Of a stretch of DNA of 9,338 bases, positions 1 to 5,510 are shown piece by piece. How positions within the stretch are numbered: the first letter of the stretch is position 1; each line of letters starts with the position of its first letter. A program made the translations under genes and the position numbers. The DNA lies in contig JACUUS010000088.1 in assembly GCA_014859215.1 (NCBI GenBank), forward strand, positions 1-9,338, in the 5' to 3' direction. Below the pieces are notes generated by a model. That model saw only the letters and a program-made list of their open reading frames with translations, was not told the origin of the DNA and made no database searches. The DNA is from Dehalococcoidia bacterium (lineage in GTDB: Bacteria > Chloroflexota > Dehalococcoidia > SZUA-161).

Positions 1-486
1 TCTCGGGATAGATGATCTGATCACCATTGCGTCGTAGGCCGGCCACATGACGTGGAGGGGGATGCCTGAAGTGGTAATCTGGTATATGAGGACGCTTGTC
101 GTGCGCTGGTTCCCCAGCAGGTCGCTCGCTACTACCTCAACCAGGTTCGGTCCGTCCTGCAGGTCGACCTGGTGGACGAAAAGACCATCCTCATTGACCT
201 CAACGATGCTGCCGTCGACAGACACAATCGCATCCTGCCTGGTTACGCCCACTATGGGTATCCCCCAGGTAGCGACCGTGAACTCAACGGAATCACCGCT
301 TCTTGCCACCGCTCTATCCCCTTCGAGAATCATAATCTCTAGCTCGAGGTCTGAAGCAGGTGTGGAAGGCTTGGGAGAGGGAGTGGGCGTGACGGCAGGA
401 CTCGTGCCGCATGAAGATGCTGGCAATGTGCCAGCGAAGACTAGCATGATGGCCGCCGCTATCGCGATTGCGCGATTTAGAGGCAT
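1..486 (-). CDS. Putative lipoprotein with Ig-like (glucodextranase B-like) domain, partial at window edge
   Basis: The open frame starts at an ATG at 486 and runs 162 codons off the left edge without a stop, so the C-terminus is missing. The first 25 residues form an export signal (MPLNRAIAIAAAIMLVFAG, then a short polar stretch) ending in ASSC. This is a weak lipobox with Cys26 as the probable lipid anchor. A Thr/Pro linker (TPTPSPKPSTP) follows, common in Chloroflexota surface lipoproteins. Residues about 58-143 are a beta-rich module (SVDGSIVEVNEDGLF, then GPNLVEVVASDLLGN) resembling Ig-like glucodextranase-B domains; this is recognition by pattern, not a search. GGGAGG at 493-498 lies 6 nt before the ATG and overlaps the end of the upstream gene, whose stop is at 489-491. 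It is therefore the third gene of the sigma-factor cassette and probably translationally coupled. It likely sits outside the membrane. The exact role is unknown. Confidence 0.8.
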   Translation of the reverse strand, partial: MPLNRAIAIAAAIMLVFAGTLPASSCGTSPAVTPTPSPKPSTPASDLELEIMILEGDRAVARSGDSVEFTVATWGIPIVGVTRQDAIVSVDGSIVEVNEDGLFVHQVDLQDGPNLVEVVASDLLGNQRTTSVLIYQITTSGIPLHVMWPAYDAMVIRSSIPR

Positions 487-488
487 AA

Positions 489-1844
489 TCAACCTCCCGA
501 GCCCTGATTAGTCTGGTTCTTACCGGAGTGTGTTGGTCCGGTCTCACGCGGCCCTGCCTCGTTTGCCTCGCTACCGTTAGAATCTGTGCCGGCCTGCGGG
601 GAATGAACCCCTCCCGGCGGGCCGGCATCCTCGCCGCCGGCCCGCCCTGGGACGAGTAACGTGACGACCGGTTTGAGCACATACTGCCGCGCGCCTGCCG
701 TGACCAGGGACTTCTCACCGTCAAAATCAAGGACCAGAGTAGTGGGCTTGCCTTCCTCAACTGTGAACGGCCTCGGGAATTTCATGGTCCCGCTCGGCAC
801 GTGGGCGGTATGCTCTTCATTCCCTGTTATTATGGTGCAGCCGGTGATGGTAATCCGCATCTGCGTATAGAATCCCACAGGGATCTCTCTGCTTCCCAGC
901 AGTTCGTGTATGCCGATAACCGCCAGAAGATCGAATCTGACCGGCTCCTCAACGATCGTGGCCCATGCGCTGTCATTGCCTCCGGCGCGGTGCACGGATA
1001 TTTCGCTGACTTCTATCCATACATGGTCCACATTCGGGCGCGGTGGATCAGTGACGAAAACGTGTATCATTCCGAATTTCTCAGAAGGCGCGATGGGCGG
1101 AACGCCGCCGGAAATGGTGTCTATTGCTGCTGCATACCGTTCGCCAAGAGCGACTAGCGCCTGCCTGAGAGCATCCCTGGCCGCGCCGGGTACTTCCGCC
1201 AAAGCGTGTTCAAGCTTCGCGAGCTGGGCCGTGGCGCTTTTCTCGATTCGAGACTTGAGCTTTGTCATGGCTGCGCCGTTCCCTTTAACGCCGCTTGCTA
1301 CCTGGAGATGGGACTCCAGCCGCAGTGCCGTTGCCTCAATGAGCTCAGGTCTTTCATTCTCCGCGAGCCTGGCGATTTCTTCCGCCCGGCGTTCAGCAAG
1401 GTCGATGTGAACATCGGCTTTCGCCATTTCAGAAAAAGCGAACGCGAGCCGTATGCTCTCCATGCCCGTCTTGACCGGGTACAGGGAGTCTCCGGGGATC
1501 GCGCCGCCTGCGGCTGAAACGGTTCCGATGCCGCTGAGGAGGAGTAAGATGATCAGAGAAGCGGCAACCGCCGCCCAGCGCGGAAACATTGCAGGGATGC
1601 GCCAGATGGGCCGTGTCGGGGCCTGCTGCGGACTCCACTTATCCATCACCCGGGCGCGCATGCGCAGCCGGGCTGCCGACGGCACATCGAAGGACAGGTT
1701 CTGCCTGGTTAGATTCGCAGCCCTGAGCAGAGGCGCCAGTTCCTCAGCCTCTTCAGGGTACCGGTTGAGGCACTCTTCCAGGCTCACACCCTGGCGTAGC
1801 AAGTGCAGGCATTCTTCGAGTGCCTGTTCGAGCCTATTCTTCAT
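489..1844 (-). CDS. Single-pass membrane protein with DUF5667 and DUF4382 domains, putative sigma-factor partner
   Basis: About 451 residues from the ATG at 1842-1844. A TTG at 1862 would add six residues, but the ATG has GAGGAG about 10 nt upstream and a G-run closer in, so I prefer it. The N-terminus (to about residue 45) is a short helical segment with LEECLNRYPEEAEELAPLL, a pattern typical of Chloroflexota sigma-linked proteins. A basic stretch leads to a transmembrane helix at about 91-111 (AAVAASLIILLLLSGIGTVS). After it, PGDSLYPVK and a long charged helical part to about 245 match DUF5667. Residues about 258-398 look like a DUF4382 beta domain (IHVFVTDPP, VWIEVSEISVHRA, FYTQMRITITG, VLKPVVTLLV). 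The last 50 residues are Gly/Pro/Asn-rich and probably disordered. The gene overlaps the end of the sigma gene by 11 nt. A role as membrane regulator of the sigma factor is inferred from context. No HxxxCxxC zinc anti-sigma motif is present. Confidence 0.88.
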   Translation of the reverse strand: MKNRLEQALEECLHLLRQGVSLEECLNRYPEEAEELAPLLRAANLTRQNLSFDVPSAARLRMRARVMDKWSPQQAPTRPIWRIPAMFPRWAAVAASLIILLLLSGIGTVSAAGGAIPGDSLYPVKTGMESIRLAFAFSEMAKADVHIDLAERRAEEIARLAENERPELIEATALRLESHLQVASGVKGNGAAMTKLKSRIEKSATAQLAKLEHALAEVPGAARDALRQALVALGERYAAAIDTISGGVPPIAPSEKFGMIHVFVTDPPRPNVDHVWIEVSEISVHRAGGNDSAWATIVEEPVRFDLLAVIGIHELLGSREIPVGFYTQMRITITGCTIITGNEEHTAHVPSGTMKFPRPFTVEEGKPTTLVLDFDGEKSLVTAGARQYVLKPVVTLLVPGRAGGEDAGPPGGVHSPQAGTDSNGSEANEAGPRETGPTHSGKNQTNQGSGG

Positions 1845-2391
1845 ATCCCCCGAGCTCCTCAACGCGTCGTTTCAGCGCTCGTAATGCGCTGAACTGCAGG
1901 AACTTGACCGCGTTCAGACTCCGGTTCATCGTCTTCGCGGTTTCAGCCACCGAAAGGTCCGCGGCGAAGCGGAGACTCAGAACCTCTTTCTGGAGGTCCG
2001 TCAGGTCATCCATCGCCCGTGATACCTCGGAAATCAGCATGTTTCGCATCGCTTCCTCTTCCGGGTCCTCCGGATCGTCATTAATGTTGTCCGGCAGGGG
2101 AAGCTCCTGCCGCCTCTCTCGCTTCTTGAAATAGTTTATTGCCTGGTTTCGTGCGATTCGGAAGAGCCAGGCGATGAAAGGAGTCCCCCTGATCCTGTAG
2201 GAGGGAAGTGCCTGCATCGCCCGGATAAAGACTTCCGTCGTAATGTCCTCGACGTCGGCGGGCTGGCCAAGCCGTGCCGCGAGATAACGGTAGACCCTGT
2301 CCACGTTTGCTTCGTAAAGCGAGGAGAATGCATCTCGGTCACCTCTCTGCGCCGCCAGGATCTGTTCATCTTCGCGATATTCCGCGTGCAC
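1834..2391 (-). CDS. ECF-type RNA polymerase sigma-70 factor
   Basis: About 185 residues, the usual size for an ECF sigma factor. Region 2 spans about residues 20-91 (FSSLYEANVDRVYRYLAARL, DVEDITTEVFIRA, then PFIAWLFRIARNQAINYFKK), which bind core polymerase and the -10 element. An acidic linker (NDDPEDPEEEA) leads to region 4 at about 126-179 (LTDLQKEVLSLRF, LSVAETAKTMNRSLNAVKFL), whose helix-turn-helix reads the -35 element. Region 3 is absent, as expected. Two GTG starts are possible. The one at 2395-2397 abuts the AAAGGGA purine tract with no spacing, whereas the one at 2389-2391 sits 5 nt after GGGAG, so I chose the second. The next gene overlaps its 3' end, so it is probably co-expressed with the membrane protein and lipoprotein. 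Target genes and signal are unknown. ECF sigmas often activate their own operon, but I see no clear ECF -35/-10 pair upstream. Confidence 0.95.
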   Translation of the reverse strand: MHAEYREDEQILAAQRGDRDAFSSLYEANVDRVYRYLAARLGQPADVEDITTEVFIRAMQALPSYRIRGTPFIAWLFRIARNQAINYFKKRERRQELPLPDNINDDPEDPEEEAMRNMLISEVSRAMDDLTDLQKEVLSLRFAADLSVAETAKTMNRSLNAVKFLQFSALRALKRRVEELGGYEE

Positions 2392-2397
2392 GGGCAC

Positions 2398-2500
2398 TCC
2401 CTTTGGTTGCCGCCTTTCCAGGGGACTTAGCCCATGCCTACCTGTATAACAATTACGAAGGTTAACAGGTTAGCACCGGCGCCAAGCCGGGGGCTATCTG
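2398..2500 (-). promoter_or_regulatory. Structured leader upstream of the sigma factor gene
   Basis: Two hairpins can be drawn on the minus strand. The first, at 2466-2500, has CAG/CTG, TAGC/GCTA and CCGGC/GCCGG arms separated by small bulges, with a 5-nt loop. No T-run follows, so it is not a normal intrinsic terminator. The second, at 2398-2425, pairs TCCC with GGGA and TGG with CCA, and so would mask the purine-rich ribosome binding site just before the GTG start. This could hold translation down until the leader refolds. I compared it by memory with common riboswitch classes (SAM, c-di-GMP, cobalamin) and did not recognise one. Function is inferred only. Confidence 0.35.
2440..2470. repeat. 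Imperfect inverted repeat upstream of sigma gene (operator-like)
   Basis: ACCTGTATAAC at 2440-2450 and GTTAACAGGT at 2461-2470 are inverted copies differing by one extra base, separated by a 10-nt AT-rich spacer. The repeat lies about 50-80 nt before the sigma start codon. It could be a protein binding site or part of an RNA structure competing with the neighbouring hairpin (it shares bases 2466-2470 with it). Nothing in the window identifies the binding protein. Confidence 0.45.
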
Positions 2501-2550
2501 AAGTTTAGCTTACCCGCAACTAATTAACTGGACTTAAACCGCCGCGCTAT

Positions 2551-2578
2551 ATACTACCACGGCAAACGGAGCTTGCAA
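2551..2578 (-). promoter_or_regulatory. Weak sigma-70-like promoter candidate for the sigma-factor cassette
   Basis: TTGCAA (2573-2578) and TAGTAT (2551-2556) each match 4 of 6 consensus bases with a 16-nt spacer on the minus strand. Transcription would give a leader of about 155 nt before the sigma start. The rest of the 360-nt gap (2398-2758) contains no convincing gene. It holds a small ATAAG/CTTAT palindrome at 2669-2679 and a CGCA/TGCG repeat at 2718-2729, neither followed by a T-run. I see no clear terminator for the acyl-CoA dehydrogenase gene here. Confidence 0.25.
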
Positions 2579-2758
2579 GATGTCTTTAGTACGCCGGCAG
2601 CGGGAAAATCGGTTATTCCGGGCGGCATACTGTAACGGGTTAAGTGGGGAGAACGTGTTATTGCGGCGATAAGCCTTATTCGGCAGGGTAGCAGTACTTG
2701 CCCGAAGGAGGAAGTTCGCATATTTGCGCATTGTTCTAGCGTTCACGGCCCCGGTATG

Positions 2759-4000
2759 TCAGAGCGGGAGATCATAGTAAGCGCGCAACACATCAAAGCG
2801 GCCAAGCTGGGCTCCGCCTTCCCAGAGCTGGATGATCTTACAGTCGCGCCAGTATTTCTCGATATCGCAATCCCTGACATACCCGTAGCTGCCCATGAGC
2901 TCCATTGCCCGGTTCGATACTGTCACCGCCATGTCGGCGGCATAAACCTTGGCTATGCTGGCAAACGAAAGCTGGTCGAGTGAGTCGATGGGCCCATAAT
3001 CCTCGGGATGGTCGAACCGGTAGGCGGCCGACAAATAGGTAGACCTGGCTGTCTCTATGCCGATGGCCATGTCGGCAAGCATGCCCGCGCCAATCGAATG
3101 TGCCCTTATCGGCTTCGGCGTCCTGCCTACCACCCTGTCGCCGGTGAAGTCCAGGACGGCTTCAAACGCACCCTGTGCATTACCCACCGATATTGCGGCG
3201 CTGGCAAGCCGTCCAATCGTGAGGTTGGCGTGAAAATACTTCGCGTCTTCGCCCGGGCCCGCGACCCGGAACCCCAGCGGAACGCGAACGTTCTCCATGT
3301 AGGTCGTGGTGTTCCGGTCGGCGGCCATGCCGGCCTTGCGTTCGAACTTGCCGAATGAGAGGCCTTCGGCATCGCCGGGCACGTAAATGAGGGCAACACC
3401 CTCCTCCCCAAGTTCTGGATCCGTTGTGCACACCATCAGGTAGGCATCAGCGATTCCGCTGTTTGAAGCCCAGATTTTCTGCCCGTTGAGGACCCAGTGA
3501 TCGCCGTCACGCACCGCGCGGGTTGCTATCTTGCGCCCGTGCATTCCCGGGTTCTCGATGTCACAACCCCCTCCCCCGGCGGGACCACCCGGCTCGGTCA
3601 TGTTGAAGCACCCGATCCTCAGCTCATCGCCGCAGAACCGAGGCCCGAAATGATCAAGCACAGTCTCGTTTCTTGACCATACCGCCGGCATGAAGGGCCA
3701 GAGACAGCAGGCAAGGGCAACCGCAATTCCGGAATCGCCGCGGGCGACCTCTTCCAGGGGCAGGCTCAGGGTTACGGCGGAGTGGAGGTCCAGGCCCCCG
3801 TACTTTTCAGGGAAGATGGCCCTGATGAAACCCAGGTTGGCGAGGCCTTCCAATAGCTGCCTGACAAGCACGTGGTCCGTGTCATCATCGATCTGCTGCC
3901 GGACAGGCATGATCTGGCCATCGACGAAGTCTTTGACCAGGTCACGCAAGACGAGGTCTTCCTCTTTGCAGAGCGCTTCAAGGGTCCTATGACTGTACAT
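2759..4000 (-). CDS. Acyl-CoA dehydrogenase (FAD flavoprotein)
   Basis: 413 residues from the ATG, the normal family length. It should oxidise an acyl-CoA to the 2-enoyl-CoA and pass electrons to an electron-transfer flavoprotein. The helical N-domain covers about 1-125, the beta middle domain about 130-240 (MTEP at about 134-137, WVLNGQKIWASNS at about 169-181), and the helical C-domain about 250-413. The catalytic base is visible as Glu394 in QLWEGGAQLGR, the position of the glutamate in medium- and short-chain enzymes. RAMELMGSYGYVRDCDIEKYWRD-type sequence (about 364-386) is the usual flavin/dimer segment. The flavin motif is odd: after TEP there is a Gly-rich insertion (GGPAGGGG) before CDIENP, where most relatives have a short AGSD-like turn. 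A GTG at 4015 also opens the frame, but the ATG follows GGAGGT at ideal spacing. Substrate cannot be read from sequence. Proximity to the mutase operon suggests a shared pathway. Confidence 0.95.
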   Translation of the reverse strand: MYSHRTLEALCKEEDLVLRDLVKDFVDGQIMPVRQQIDDDTDHVLVRQLLEGLANLGFIRAIFPEKYGGLDLHSAVTLSLPLEEVARGDSGIAVALACCLWPFMPAVWSRNETVLDHFGPRFCGDELRIGCFNMTEPGGPAGGGGCDIENPGMHGRKIATRAVRDGDHWVLNGQKIWASNSGIADAYLMVCTTDPELGEEGVALIYVPGDAEGLSFGKFERKAGMAADRNTTTYMENVRVPLGFRVAGPGEDAKYFHANLTIGRLASAAISVGNAQGAFEAVLDFTGDRVVGRTPKPIRAHSIGAGMLADMAIGIETARSTYLSAAYRFDHPEDYGPIDSLDQLSFASIAKVYAADMAVTVSNRAMELMGSYGYVRDCDIEKYWRDCKIIQLWEGGAQLGRFDVLRAYYDLPL

Positions 4001-4004
4001 CCTG

Positions 4005-4010
4005 ACCTCC
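4005..4010 (-). promoter_or_regulatory. Ribosome binding site fixing the acyl-CoA dehydrogenase start
   Basis: AGGAGG on the minus strand lies 4 nt before the ATG at 3998-4000. It overlaps the extended frame that begins with GTG at 4015, which argues for the ATG as the true start. Confidence 0.8.
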
Positions 4011-4029
4011 TGCACTTCGAATAGGTCCG

Positions 4030-4056
4030 ATAGTAGAATTCAACTCCACCTGTCGA
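4030..4056 (-). promoter_or_regulatory. Weak promoter candidate for acyl-CoA dehydrogenase
   Basis: On the minus strand TCGACA (4051-4056, 5 of 6 to the -35 consensus) is followed after a short 15-nt spacer by TACTAT (4030-4035, 4 of 6 to the -10). The short spacer makes it doubtful. A separate promoter here is expected because a terminator hairpin lies between the regulator gene and this gene. Confidence 0.25.
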
Positions 4057-4106
4057 GGTTGAGGGGAACGATGAAGCCCACTGGAGCCGGCATATCTGTC
4101 GGTCTC

Positions 4107-4143
4107 AAGAAACCGGTCTGCCTCACCCGTTTGAGGCAGACCG
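4107..4143 (-). terminator. Intrinsic-type terminator after the GntR gene
   Basis: On the minus strand CGGTCTGCCTCA (4132-4143) and TGAGGCAGACCG (4114-4125) form a perfect 12-bp stem with a 6-nt loop, followed by the T-rich tail GTTTCTTG. The stem starts one base after the TAG stop of the regulator gene. This should end the regulator transcript and separate it from the acyl-CoA dehydrogenase gene. The tail is not a pure T-run, so termination may be partial. Confidence 0.75.
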
Positions 4144-4144
4144 C

Positions 4145-4822
4145 CTACTTCCTGGGCAGTGCTTTCCGGTTATTGAGAGCGAAGACTTTCTCGTTCTGCG
4201 CATAAGTACGGATTGTCTGGCAGGCATTCTCGGGGTCCTTGTTCTCAACGTACCGGACCACGTCCTTAAAAAAGACCACGTTTCTCTGCAAGTCTTCGAC
4301 GCGTCGTGATAAGGAAGCGAACTGTACGCGGCGCGTGCCTGGCTCCAGGTCGGCGATAATCTCGGTGAGGACGGGGTTCTTGGCCGCAAGAAGTCCGACT
4401 GAAGCGAATTCGAAGATGGCGCTGTAGTAGCCGGCGTAATCACCCCTGGCCGCGGACTGCTCGATTTTCTTGAGGGCGCGCCGTATCTGCGCCAGGTCTT
4501 TGTTCGACCTGTTCTCGGCGGCTTTTCTGGCCGTAAGCGCGTACAGCTCGATCAGAACATCATAGAGCCATTCAATATAGGGAAGAGAAACCTCAGTTAC
4601 TCTGGCGCCGCGTCTGGGTACGAGCTTCACCGTGCCCTTATGTTCCAGGATGAAGAGCGCTTCCCGGATCGGCCCCCTGCTCACGCCCAGCTCCTGTGCA
4701 AGCCTGGCCTCAAGGATTCGCTCGCCCGGCTGCAATTCGCCTGTGATTATGCGTTCGCTGAGGTAGTCGGCTATCTGGTTGCCCAGATTGTCGGATGCCT
4801 TGAAAGCAGCTTTGAAGGGCAC
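4145..4822 (-). CDS. GntR-family transcriptional regulator (FadR/FCD-like)
   Basis: 225 residues from a GTG at 4820-4822, with GGGAGG (4831-4836) 8 nt upstream. The frame stays open far upstream to 5536, but that part lies opposite the mutase small-subunit gene and reads through the promoter region, so it is not coding. Residues about 10-77 are a winged helix-turn-helix (LGNQIADYLSERIITGELQPG, LAQELGVSRGPIREALFILE, VKLVPRRGARVTEV), the GntR signature. Residues about 80-215 form a helical effector domain of FadR/FCD type (IEWLYDVLIELYALTARKAAE, then YYSAIFEFASV, NPVLTEIIADL). No histidine occurs in this domain, so the usual His-based metal site of FCD proteins is missing; Tyr replaces His after the Asp of DYAGYY. 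It probably binds the GTnnAC repeats in the adjoining intergenic region and represses itself and the divergent mutase operon. The effector is unknown; an acyl-CoA or dicarboxylate is a guess from context. Confidence 0.92.
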   Translation of the reverse strand: MPFKAAFKASDNLGNQIADYLSERIITGELQPGERILEARLAQELGVSRGPIREALFILEHKGTVKLVPRRGARVTEVSLPYIEWLYDVLIELYALTARKAAENRSNKDLAQIRRALKKIEQSAARGDYAGYYSAIFEFASVGLLAAKNPVLTEIIADLEPGTRRVQFASLSRRVEDLQRNVVFFKDVVRYVENKDPENACQTIRTYAQNEKVFALNNRKALPRK

Positions 4823-4857
4823 CTGAAAGACCTCCCGGAGGACCTGATTCGAGGCCA

Positions 4858-4887
4858 AGTATAGAATATGAACAATCCTCTTGTCAA
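4858..4887 (-). promoter_or_regulatory. Sigma-70 promoter of the GntR gene
   Basis: On the minus strand a perfect TTGACA (4882-4887) and TATACT (4858-4863, 5 of 6) are separated by 18 nt. The start site would fall near 4851, giving a leader of about 30 nt with the ribosome binding site in it. The -35 box lies inside the leftmost GTnnAC repeat, consistent with autoregulation. Confidence 0.7.
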
Positions 4888-4922
4888 CTGTTTGTAAATT
4901 GTCAACAATTAGCTGTTGACAA
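4881..4922. promoter_or_regulatory. Triple GTnnAC operator array between divergent promoters
   Basis: Three sites fit the FadR-type GntR consensus (GT, two bases, AC): TTGTCAACTG at 4881-4890, TTGTCAACAA at 4899-4908 and CTGTTGACAA at 4913-4922. Their centres are 18 and 14 bp apart. The first two are direct copies of TTGTCAAC, and the third is its exact inverse complement, so TTGTCAAC (4899) and GTTGACAA (4915) form a perfect 8-bp inverted repeat with an 8-bp spacer. The outer sites overlap the -35 boxes of both promoters, so a bound dimer would block both. The neighbouring GntR protein is the natural candidate ligand. Confidence 0.7.
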
Positions 4923-4944
4923 CCCTGGAAATCTATGCTAAGAT
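4916..4944 (+). promoter_or_regulatory. Sigma-70 promoter of the mutase operon
   Basis: Perfect TTGACA at 4916-4921, 17-nt spacer, TAAGAT at 4939-4944 preceded by TGC, an extended -10. This is the best promoter in the window. The predicted start is near 4951. The -35 box is embedded in the third GTnnAC site, so repressor binding would shut it off. Confidence 0.78.
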
Positions 4945-4950
4945 GCCGGA

Positions 4951-5080
4951 CATCCGCAGGACCGACACGTTTCAAACTTACCTGCAGCACCTGTAATCCG
5001 GCTGCTTGAGCTGTCAATGACGCGGTGGTTTCGATGCCGGCATATTCCACGCGCCGGCGCCGGACCTCCAGGAAGATAGA
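4951..5080 (+). other. 5' leader of the mutase operon
   Basis: About 130 untranslated nucleotides precede the first gene. GC-rich GCCGGC copies at about 5037-5042 and 5053-5058 could pair in several ways close to the ribosome binding site (AGGAAG, about 5070-5075). The leader is too short for a full cobalamin riboswitch, and I do not see the conserved B12-box bases. No convincing short coding frame was seen. Confidence 0.4.
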
Positions 5081-5485
5081 ATGGACCGCGAACGCAAGAT
5101 CAGAGTACTCGTAGCAAAACCGGGCCTGGACGGTCACGAACGGGGCGCACGGGTGGTCGCTTACGGGCTGCGCGACGCTGGTTTCGAAGTGGTATATACG
5201 GGCTTGAGACAGACTCCGGAGCAGATCGCCGTTGCGGCCGTGCAGGAAGACGTCGACGTTGTAGGGCTGTCGATCCTGTCCGGTGCTCACCTTTCCCTTG
5301 TTAGGAAGGTGATCAACAGCCTGCGGGAACACGATGCCGGAGATATGAAGGTCATTTTGGGCGGAATTATCCCCGAAGAAGATTTCCAGGAACTCAAGAA
5401 TATGGGTGTAGCGGGAATCTTCACGGCCGGGACGCCCATTTCTGCTATTGCTGACTTCATAAGACAGGACGTGGTCGGGGCCTGA
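5081..5485 (+). CDS. Acyl-CoA mutase small subunit (B12-binding domain protein)
   Basis: 134 residues, the size of stand-alone cobalamin-binding subunits of two-part acyl-CoA mutases. In classic methylmalonyl-CoA mutase this is the C-terminal domain. The Rossmann-like fold shows the base-off B12 motif DGHERG at 17-22, with His19 as the lower axial ligand of cobalt. Ser64 and Leu66 lie in GLSILSG, and Gly94-Gly95 in the ILGGIIP loop that holds the nucleotide tail. The ATG follows AGGAAG by about 5 nt. The large subunit starts 25 nt after its stop, so the two are co-translated and should form the holoenzyme in the cytoplasm with adenosylcobalamin. The order small-then-large is worth noting. It is the first gene of the plus-strand operon. 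The partner gene next door argues against a corrinoid methyltransferase role. Its own sequence does not tell which substrate the enzyme uses. Confidence 0.95.
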   Translation: MDRERKIRVLVAKPGLDGHERGARVVAYGLRDAGFEVVYTGLRQTPEQIAVAAVQEDVDVVGLSILSGAHLSLVRKVINSLREHDAGDMKVILGGIIPEEDFQELKNMGVAGIFTAGTPISAIADFIRQDVVGA

Positions 5486-5510
5486 CATCGCATAGCCCCG
5501 GGGAGCAGAC

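Noticed and set aside
314..760. Minus-strand open frame of 148 codons
   Set aside because: It overlaps the lipoprotein start and the tail of the DUF5667/DUF4382 gene in another frame. Both of those have clear starts and domains, while this is Arg-rich and unlike a folded protein.
2534..2746. Possible small gene (70 codons, minus strand) between the sigma and acyl-CoA dehydrogenase genes
   Set aside because: GTG start without a good ribosome binding site, Arg/Asn-rich low-information translation, no recognisable motif, and it would cover the promoter region of the sigma gene.
4951..5080. Cobalamin riboswitch upstream of the B12 mutase genes
   Set aside because: The stretch is too short and lacks the conserved B12-box bases I would look for.
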